Assembly: GCA_023402015.1 (NCBI GenBank)
Contig: JAEXCU010000013.1
Span: 71,466-135,465, forward strand
Reading direction: 5' to 3'
DNA from: Pseudomonadota bacterium
Lineage (GTDB): Bacteria > Pseudomonadota > Alphaproteobacteria > Rs-D84
Length of the DNA: 64,000 nt
Shown: positions 59,015-64,000 of the stretch, piece after piece
Layout: every line of letters begins with the position of its first letter
Position numbering within the stretch: the first letter of the stretch is position 1
Notes under the pieces: model-generated
The model's database searches: none
The model's input: the letters and a program-made list of their open reading frames with translations, nothing else
What the model was told of the DNA's origin: nothing
Position numbers and translations under genes: made by a program

Positions 59015-59161
59015 ATGAAGAAAGTAATTTTGGGTTTGTTTGTTGCGTTGTGCCTGGCGGGTTGCGGCCAGGTTTATGACCGTGAACCGGTTGGTGTCGG
59101 ATATGACAACAACGAATTGAAATTAAGCCCATGCGCATGCATCATGGTGTTCCAGGCATAA
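59015..59161 (+). CDS. Small lipoprotein, VirB7-like by position
   Basis: 48 residues with lipobox CLAGC (Cys17), then GQVYDREPVGVGYDNNELK and a C-terminal LSPCACIMVFQA. AGAGGGG before the ATG. VirB7 proteins are short lipoproteins that hold VirB9 at the outer membrane. The assignment rests on size, lipobox and the VirB8-like gene 30 bases downstream. Confidence 0.6.
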   Translation: MKKVILGLFVALCLAGCGQVYDREPVGVGYDNNELKLSPCACIMVFQA

Positions 59162-59191
59162 TTTGTACATTTAACCGCACAGGGGGGATAA

Positions 59192-59887
59192 TTGGACTAT
59201 CCAGGCAGTTTTGAAACGCCGGCATTTCCGGCGGGCAAACGCATCGCTGTTTCCCGCTTTATGGCCATTGGAATTTCGCTGGTATGTCTGGTAATAATTT
59301 TTTTGTGCGTATTGGTGTGGTGGACATCCCGGTCCCAGCGTGTGGACCCATTTATTATATCTACTAATCAAATAACGGGCCAATGGGAAATTGTTGGTCA
59401 TTCGCATGGGGATTTTGAATATTCCCCCAACCGCACGATGCAGGAATCAGTGGTGGGTAATTTTGCCCAGAACTGGTTCACAATATCTGCTGATATGGAT
59501 GAAAACAACGCGATGTGGAAAACATGCGACCGTAATGAAACATGCCAGGCAGATGATAAATTATCATATGGGGATAAAACCTGCGCATTATATTGTGCGT
59601 CGGGCGAAGATGTATTTTCGCGATTTGTTTATAATGTTGTTCCTGATTATTTAATGCGTGCCGATGGTGGCGAACGTATTGCGGTAAATATGGAAACATT
59701 GCAAATTTCGCCAATTGGCCAAATTTCGGACAATGGCGGTACATATCGGGTTCAGGCAACTTTGCAATCCAATTTAACCGGGGAAATGAATGTTATTGCA
59801 TTTGCCAAGGTTGCACGAAACACATCGGGATATCCGCGTACATTGGGATTTTATGTTGCGGATTTTAATGCATACAGAATAAATTGA
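59192..59887 (+). CDS. virB8: VirB8-family secretion protein
   Basis: 231 residues. I use the TTG at 59192, which has AGGGGGGATAA just upstream; no ATG serves before the membrane segment. One N-terminal transmembrane helix (MAIGISLVCLVIIFLCVLVW) is followed by an NTF2-like periplasmic domain (RVDPFIISTNQITGQWEIVG). A Cys-rich insertion sits near residue 113 (TCDRNETC, CALYCASG). VirB8 is an inner-membrane assembly factor of type IV secretion. The TAP-type binding residues are not obvious. Confidence 0.75.
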   Translation: MDYPGSFETPAFPAGKRIAVSRFMAIGISLVCLVIIFLCVLVWWTSRSQRVDPFIISTNQITGQWEIVGHSHGDFEYSPNRTMQESVVGNFAQNWFTISADMDENNAMWKTCDRNETCQADDKLSYGDKTCALYCASGEDVFSRFVYNVVPDYLMRADGGERIAVNMETLQISPIGQISDNGGTYRVQATLQSNLTGEMNVIAFAKVARNTSGYPRTLGFYVADFNAYRIN

Positions 59888-60531
59888 TGAAAAAACTGAT
59901 AATGTTTTTTGCAGGTTTGATGTTGTTGGTGCTGACATTTGCGGCGTTGTTTTTTGCGGGCGCAATTTATGACACCGGCGATAAAATTGCCGTGGAAACA
60001 TTCTTTTTCCGGCCGAATAATTTATCTGAACGGCGCGTGGGGGCGTTGGAAACGCCGGCCGCATTGGGTGAATCACGCGTTATTGACAGATTGGTTGCAA
60101 AATATGTAAACGAATATTTTTATGCAATACCGGACGCTGAAAACATTGCACGTCGCACGCGCGCGGACAGTGCATTGGGACAAATGTCTGCGCCGGATGT
60201 TTTCCAGAAATGGCAAAATGGCGAAGCAATAAAAATACAAACCATGGCGGATAAAAAATATATGCGTCTGGTTCGCATTATTGGCGCCGCGCACAAGGCC
60301 AGTTCGGATGCATTATATTGGACCGTAAATTACGAATTGCAAACATGGACCAATCCAAACGATTTGTCCGCCACCCCGGAAATCACCCGTGGAACAATGT
60401 ATCTGAATCTGGTGTATGAACCGGGAATTCGTGATTCAATTGAACAAATGGGAATACATAAATATCTGGACGCGGGCATGGACCCGGCAACATTATTTAA
60501 ATTCAGGGTAAATGAAATCGCACAGGATTAA
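59887..60531 (+). CDS. Second VirB8-like (NTF2-fold) periplasmic protein
   Basis: 214 residues from the ATG at 59887, overlapping the previous stop codon by one base. An N-terminal membrane helix (LIMFFAGLMLLVLTFAALFFA) is followed by an NTF2-like domain with an inner-membrane-facing topology like VirB8 (YWTVNYELQTWTNP, RGTMYLNLVYEPGIRD). Tandem VirB8-type genes occur in Rickettsiales. No Cys insertion, unlike its neighbour. Confidence 0.55.
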   Translation: MKKLIMFFAGLMLLVLTFAALFFAGAIYDTGDKIAVETFFFRPNNLSERRVGALETPAALGESRVIDRLVAKYVNEYFYAIPDAENIARRTRADSALGQMSAPDVFQKWQNGEAIKIQTMADKKYMRLVRIIGAAHKASSDALYWTVNYELQTWTNPNDLSATPEITRGTMYLNLVYEPGIRDSIEQMGIHKYLDAGMDPATLFKFRVNEIAQD

Positions 60532-60543
60532 TTGGGAACGCAT

Positions 60544-61326
60544 ATGAAAAATAAAATTGGTATTTTTTTAGGAATTGTATTTTGCCTGACGTTTTCCATG
60601 GCGAATGCGGCCGATGATCCGTTTGATTTTAACAACTTTGCCATTGTTGACAGTGGTGATGCCGATATTATGACAGATTCAGTGTACCTGAATGTTGATG
60701 CGGCACCTGCAAATGTTGGGTCATTTGATATTGCGGGCATTATGCTGGGGATGCCGTTTGAAGATGTCCAGACGTTGTTTTTCAAAACCAAAGGTCTGTA
60801 TTCACCGCGCAAAGATAACAGTATTATTTACACCATTGCCAAGGATTGGAAATATAACCTGGATTATGAATGCCGTGAACAGGGAATTGTTGCGCCGGCC
60901 GAATTGGAAAAATGCATAAATAGTTTGGCGCGAAATCGTGGGTTGATGTATGCATCTGAATTGCATCTGATTCGCGAAAACACTGATGAAACAATTGTCG
61001 TTTATTTCACCAGTAATGCAACCGATAACCTGGTGTGGCGTGTTGTTTATAATAATGACGTTAATAAACTGGAAGGGGCGGCCGAAAAATTTGAAAACCA
61101 GCGTCAGAAAAAAATTTTGGTATTTTGGCAAAATGTGCTGGATAAATATGGTGCACCGAATTCTGGAACCGACAAATGGATTACCACCGATAATTCATAT
61201 GACCCGATGATGACCGCATATTACGGGTCGCTGGATTTGGTGGATATGGGACGGTATTCATCCGATGTTGCCAAAAATGTGCAACAGGCGCGTGAAAATT
61301 TCAAGGCGCGTCCATATGCATTCTGA
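60544..61326 (+). CDS. Exported protein of the VirB8-like operon, unknown function
   Basis: 260 residues from the ATG at 60544; the frame opens slightly earlier with TTG. Signal peptide (GIFLGIVFCLTFSMANA), then a soluble mixed fold with a central DIAGIMLGMPFEDVQTLF segment. No lipobox. It follows the VirB8-like gene by 12 bases and is presumably part of the same machine or its substrate set. Family not recognised. Confidence 0.55.
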   Translation: MKNKIGIFLGIVFCLTFSMANAADDPFDFNNFAIVDSGDADIMTDSVYLNVDAAPANVGSFDIAGIMLGMPFEDVQTLFFKTKGLYSPRKDNSIIYTIAKDWKYNLDYECREQGIVAPAELEKCINSLARNRGLMYASELHLIRENTDETIVVYFTSNATDNLVWRVVYNNDVNKLEGAAEKFENQRQKKILVFWQNVLDKYGAPNSGTDKWITTDNSYDPMMTAYYGSLDLVDMGRYSSDVAKNVQQARENFKARPYAF

Positions 61327-61390
61327 TGCGATTAATGACATTGCCTGATTTCTGATTGTGTGATAATGAAATAAGTCTTATAATAAATAT

Positions 61391-61732
61391 ATGAACAGTT
61401 ATAAAACCGGTCTGATTGCGGAATGGTATGCGCGCATGTATTTGCGATTTCACGGATTTCGTATATTAAAATCGCGATATATAACGGGGCGAAATACCAA
61501 TCGCGCAGAAATTGACATAATTGCGCGTCGCGGAGATTTAATTGTTTTTATAGAGGTTAAATCGCGTCCCAATATCCCTGCGGCGTGGGATTCAATAACG
61601 GCAACCCAATCTGCGCGCCTGCGCGCGGCGGCGGAAACATATTTGGCGCAATCGCGTTGGCGTGGCAATGCAAGATACGATGTTATAATTGTATGCGGCC
61701 GTCGCATTCATTGGATAAAAAATTCAATATAA
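61391..61732 (+). CDS. yraN: UPF0102 (YraN) endonuclease-like protein
   Basis: 113 residues. The Holliday-junction-resolvase-like fold is visible: GLIAEWYARMYLRFHGFRIL, then AEIDIIARRGDLIVFIEVKSRP, with metal-binding Asp and Glu plus the EVK motif. UPF0102 proteins are linked to competence and DNA uptake. No strong ribosome binding site. Confidence 0.85.
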   Translation: MNSYKTGLIAEWYARMYLRFHGFRILKSRYITGRNTNRAEIDIIARRGDLIVFIEVKSRPNIPAAWDSITATQSARLRAAAETYLAQSRWRGNARYDVIIVCGRRIHWIKNSI

Positions 61733-61735
61733 ATA

Positions 61736-61764
61736 TTGTCAATGTGAATAAAATCATATATAAT
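61736..61764 (+). promoter_or_regulatory. Promoter of the small lipoprotein
   Basis: TTGTCA, 17-base spacer, TATAAT, followed by AGAAAGGAGTA before the ATG. Confidence 0.65.
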
Positions 61765-61795
61765 CGTTTCGTACTTTTTAAGAAAGGAGTAGTAT

Positions 61796-61945
61796 ATGAA
61801 AAAAGTAATCTTGGCATTGTTTGCCGTTATGACATTGGCCGCCTGCACAGGTTCTTATAAATCTGGCAATTGCGAATATGATTTCCTGTTGCACAAGGAT
61901 ATTTCCATTTCCAAACTGATTGGAAATGCAACCGGTGGTTGTTAA
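61796..61945 (+). CDS. Small lipoprotein
   Basis: 49 residues with lipobox TLAAC (Cys17), then TGSYKSGNCEYDFLLHKDIS and ATGGC at the end. AAAGGAG upstream. The signal peptide is similar to that of the lipoprotein at 59015 (MKKVILxLF). Function unknown; a monocistronic unit with promoter and terminator suggests abundant expression. Confidence 0.72.
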   Translation: MKKVILALFAVMTLAACTGSYKSGNCEYDFLLHKDISISKLIGNATGGC

Positions 61946-61975
61946 TAAAAACACCCCATATCGGGGTGTTTTTTT
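61946..61975 (+). terminator. Intrinsic terminator
   Basis: AACACCCC/GGGGTGTT stem then T7, starting at the lipoprotein stop. Confidence 0.85.
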
Positions 61976-62057
61976 ATAAAAATAAAAAAATTGTATAAAT
62001 TACCAGTAATTTCAATTCGTTAATAAATAAATATCTTTTTTGCCAAGAAATAAAAAA

Positions 62058-62205
62058 GCCAGAAATCTGCGTTTTTTTATTTTTAAAAACTGGCCTAATC
62101 TAAACGGTCAGTTAGATATTGTTAATACAGCATATATTTTACACCTGATTTCAGCCATTCGTCAATATAAAAAAAGCGCTAAAACAAACCACCGTTTAGA
62201 TTAGG
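62058..62205. repeat. Nested inverted repeats upstream of a Cys-rich gene
   Basis: A perfect 15-bp inverted repeat, CCTAATCTAAACGGT (62094-62108) and ACCGTTTAGATTAGG (62191-62205), 82 bases apart, the right arm followed by six T. An outer GCCAG/CTGGC pair (62058-62062 with 62091-62095) lies just upstream. It looks like a long-stem RNA hairpin with a terminator, 45 bases before the Cys-rich gene. Confidence 0.7.
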
Positions 62206-62249
62206 ATTTTTTGTATAAAACGCGCGTTTCCGCCGGGGGGGAAAGTGTT

Positions 62250-62843
62250 ATGGCCCGTATAAACAGATTTTATTTATTAATCGCTGCATTGGTATTTTCA
62301 AAAACATATAATGCCGCCGCAATACATTGCGATTCAACCAGTGATGTTCAGGCATGCGCCGATACCCTGGCCGGTGGGCGTTTGTATTACCAAAACCTTT
62401 ATAGTTCAGTTATGTGCAACAGTGGCTGGTTCCCACAAGACGCAGATGGAAATCCAATTGTCGGCGAATCATACTGTGAACAGGGTGATTTTGATTTGGA
62501 CGAGGCCGTATATGTTGATTGTTGCCGCAGTGATGACAGTTGTCTGCGCTGGTACCAGGGATATGAAAAATGCGAAGGTGATGGCGGCGGCAGTGGCGGC
62601 GAGATTGATATTCCAACATGTGCGAATGGATATTATTTGGATGAAAGTACTGTGGATTGTGTTAAGTGCCCGAATTATTCATACTATGCCGGCACGTTTA
62701 CCGGCGTTTTGGGCGGGGGAAACAATTATCCAGATATTGGCAGTGATTCAAATATAAGTAAATGTTATGTCCCCGTTGGCAAGGCCTTTGCCGATAATAC
62801 GGGAAAATACGAATTTGCATACAATTGTTATTACGGATCATAA
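62250..62843 (+). CDS. Cys-rich secreted protein, paralogue of 19484-20065
   Basis: 197 residues from the ATG at 62250, with GGGGGGGAAAG upstream; the frame opens at 62211. Signal peptide (FYLLIAALVFSKTYNAAA), then about 14 Cys, including CCRSDDSC and KCPNYSYYAG, and a Gly-rich linker at ~125. It ends KCYVPVG, FAYNCYYGS, matching the end of the other Cys-rich protein. Probably extracellular, disulfide-stabilised. Preceded by the nested inverted repeat. Confidence 0.65.
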   Translation: MARINRFYLLIAALVFSKTYNAAAIHCDSTSDVQACADTLAGGRLYYQNLYSSVMCNSGWFPQDADGNPIVGESYCEQGDFDLDEAVYVDCCRSDDSCLRWYQGYEKCEGDGGGSGGEIDIPTCANGYYLDESTVDCVKCPNYSYYAGTFTGVLGGGNNYPDIGSDSNISKCYVPVGKAFADNTGKYEFAYNCYYGS

Positions 62844-62860
62844 TGGGGTGCAGATAATCA

Positions 62861-63775
62861 ATGACAAACCATTGGCAAGAATTATCTGACCGTTTGCGTG
62901 AAATAGAAGGCCGACAAAACTACCTGATACAAAAGGTTGGTGAACTGCAAAATCATCTGACGCGATTGTACGCATTGGATTGTGATGTTGCGGCGATACC
63001 GCCTGCAACCGGGCATCTGCAATTGCAACAACGTGCGTGTGTGTGTCTGGGGGCGATGGTGGCGGCGGACCTGCGGGCAGCGGGGATTAATTATTTTCTG
63101 TCGGCGGGTAATTTATTGGGCGCCATGCGAACGGGTGGATTTATCCCGTGGGATGACGACATTGATTTCGGCCTGATGCGCGATGATTTTAATCGCGCGG
63201 TTGCACTGTTATCGGCCAAATATAACTATGGGCCTTTTCGTACAACATGGGCACAAAGTGGTGGAATATTCAAGGTTTTGTTTTTAAACAAAGTCTGTTT
63301 GGATTTATTCCCGTGGGATGTGTACAGCGCGCGTATGCAAACACCGGATGAAATTCAACAATTTAAATCGGACTATAACGCTGCAATGGACGAAGCGCGC
63401 CGATTTGAAACCGGCCAGTCCAAATACGCCGGATACGCCGAAATAACCAATGACATGATTCTGCATGGGGCCCGGCCGGCCGAAAATGGCGACATATTCG
63501 AAGGCATAGATTGGCAATTATTTGCGGAACGAATATTGGGATTTTATCATAACGCGACATGGCGGTGGGAATACATAATGCCATATGGGGAAATCATGTT
63601 CTGTGGACATCGGTTTATGGCGCCAAATAATCCAGATGCATGGTTGACAACGCGATATGGCGATTGGCGCGCGTTTAATCCGGATTTTGCACGACATAAA
63701 CCCGCACGTTTTTCGTATGCGGAATTGGATATGGTTCGCGCATTTATTGACGGCATGCCGGGGGCAATCCAATGA
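62861..63775 (+). CDS. LicD-family phosphotransferase
   Basis: 304 residues. A short N-terminal coiled coil (residues ~5-36) is followed by the LicD/FKRP core: INYFLSAGNLLGAMRTGGFI, PWDDDIDFGLM with the metal-binding Asp residues, and VCLDLFPWDVY. LicD-type enzymes transfer phosphocholine or phosphoribitol from a CDP donor to surface glycans. The next gene overlaps by four bases (ATGA) and would supply a CDP-activated donor. Confidence 0.85.
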   Translation: MTNHWQELSDRLREIEGRQNYLIQKVGELQNHLTRLYALDCDVAAIPPATGHLQLQQRACVCLGAMVAADLRAAGINYFLSAGNLLGAMRTGGFIPWDDDIDFGLMRDDFNRAVALLSAKYNYGPFRTTWAQSGGIFKVLFLNKVCLDLFPWDVYSARMQTPDEIQQFKSDYNAAMDEARRFETGQSKYAGYAEITNDMILHGARPAENGDIFEGIDWQLFAERILGFYHNATWRWEYIMPYGEIMFCGHRFMAPNNPDAWLTTRYGDWRAFNPDFARHKPARFSYAELDMVRAFIDGMPGAIQ

Positions 63776-64000
63776 TTATGGCCCTGATTACAGCGGGGGG
63801 CGTCGGACGCCGTATGCAGGCGGAAATCCCGAAACAGTTCCAGGTTGTATGTAATCGGCCGGTAATTGTTCATACACTGATGGCGTTTCAAAATCACCCG
63901 GATATTAATGCGATATGCGTTGCGTGCCTGGCCGGATGGCAAGACCGTTTATGGGAATATGCACGTCGGTATAACATTACGAAATTGCGACATGTTGTTC
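63772..64000 (+). CDS. IspD/TarI-type cytidylyltransferase (3' end cut off)
   Basis: 76 codons to the window edge. The nucleotide-binding ALITAGGVGRRM, EIPKQF and VHTLMAFQNHPDI blocks are the IspD/TarI signature. Either 2-C-methyl-erythritol-4-phosphate cytidylyltransferase or ribitol-5-phosphate cytidylyltransferase. Coupling to licD favours the latter (CDP-ribitol for surface glycan decoration), by inference; the C-terminal half would help decide. Confidence 0.8.
   Translation, partial: MIMALITAGGVGRRMQAEIPKQFQVVCNRPVIVHTLMAFQNHPDINAICVACLAGWQDRLWEYARRYNITKLRHVV

Noticed and set aside
1..64000. CRISPR arrays
   Set aside because: The only short tandem repeat is the 12-bp run at 11347-11397 without spacers; no cas genes were seen.
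1..64000. Insertion sequences or transposase genes
   Set aside because: No transposase-like protein found; repeats are small and non-coding.

Overview
The window looks like chromosomal DNA of an uncultured, probably host-associated alphaproteobacterium. The evidence is gene content: a ZapA plus DUF4164-type pair, LpxI for lipid A, an LptM-like lipoprotein, VirB-type secretion genes scattered as in Rickettsiales-like lineages (VirB11 at 20.7-21.6 kb, a VirB8-like operon at 59.0-61.3 kb), an RNase E/G, and a LexA-type regulator N-terminus typical of Alphaproteobacteria. The exact lineage is inference; there is no rRNA gene in the window.

Layout. 0-7 kb: a cut-off membrane/peptidoglycan-binding protein, an acidic unknown protein, zapA, an exported unknown protein, parC, rpmG. 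7-18.7 kb: tRNA-Leu, a transporter, oleate hydratase, tRNA-Glu, a META lipoprotein, tRNA-Asp, gap, miaA, priA. 18.7-27.5 kb: an accessory-looking stretch with dispersed repeats and several structured leader RNAs, a Cys-rich secreted protein, virB11, lipoproteins, lpxI, two outer-membrane barrels and an RlmD-like methyltransferase. 27.6-29.1 kb: a LexA-like DNA-binding protein, a winged-helix protein and birA. 29.1-42.0 kb: a T7-like podoviral morphogenesis cluster (SleB-type hydrolase, holin-like, scaffold-like, histone H1-like, capsid, tail tubes A and B, tail-fibre anchor, terminase, portal). Its terminase gene is split in two by an antiparallel cassette carrying dnaB, a double-HTH regulator and an unknown gene. 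42-49.8 kb: RNase E/G, a flippase-like membrane protein, rph, an M48 peptidase, recG. 50.0-52.0 kb: an AT-rich pair (GH108 muramidase fusion and a small periplasmic protein) next to tRNA-His and tRNA-Ala. 52.1-58.9 kb: frr, ispA, then uppS-cdsA-nudix-rseP-bamA (lipid carrier, phospholipid and outer-membrane biogenesis). 59-64 kb: a VirB8-like operon, yraN, a small lipoprotein, a second Cys-rich secreted protein, licD and an IspD/TarI-type cytidylyltransferase.

Three signals deserve most attention. (1) A family of leader RNAs (members at 19.0, 20.1-20.3, 22.8, 26.9 and 42.3 kb) shares a promoter, three hairpins, a long-range helix and a terminator. Base pairs change in a compensatory way between copies. 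Three of the five sit directly upstream of small HTH genes. (2) A complete-looking but integrase-free podoviral capsid/packaging cluster has its ATPase and nuclease terminase halves encoded separately, on either side of dnaB. The dnaB and nuclease-half start codons overlap head to head on one CATG. (3) Displaced copies of tRNA 3' ends lie next to three tRNA genes, each with the same conserved core, as expected for a very small element that targets tRNA genes.
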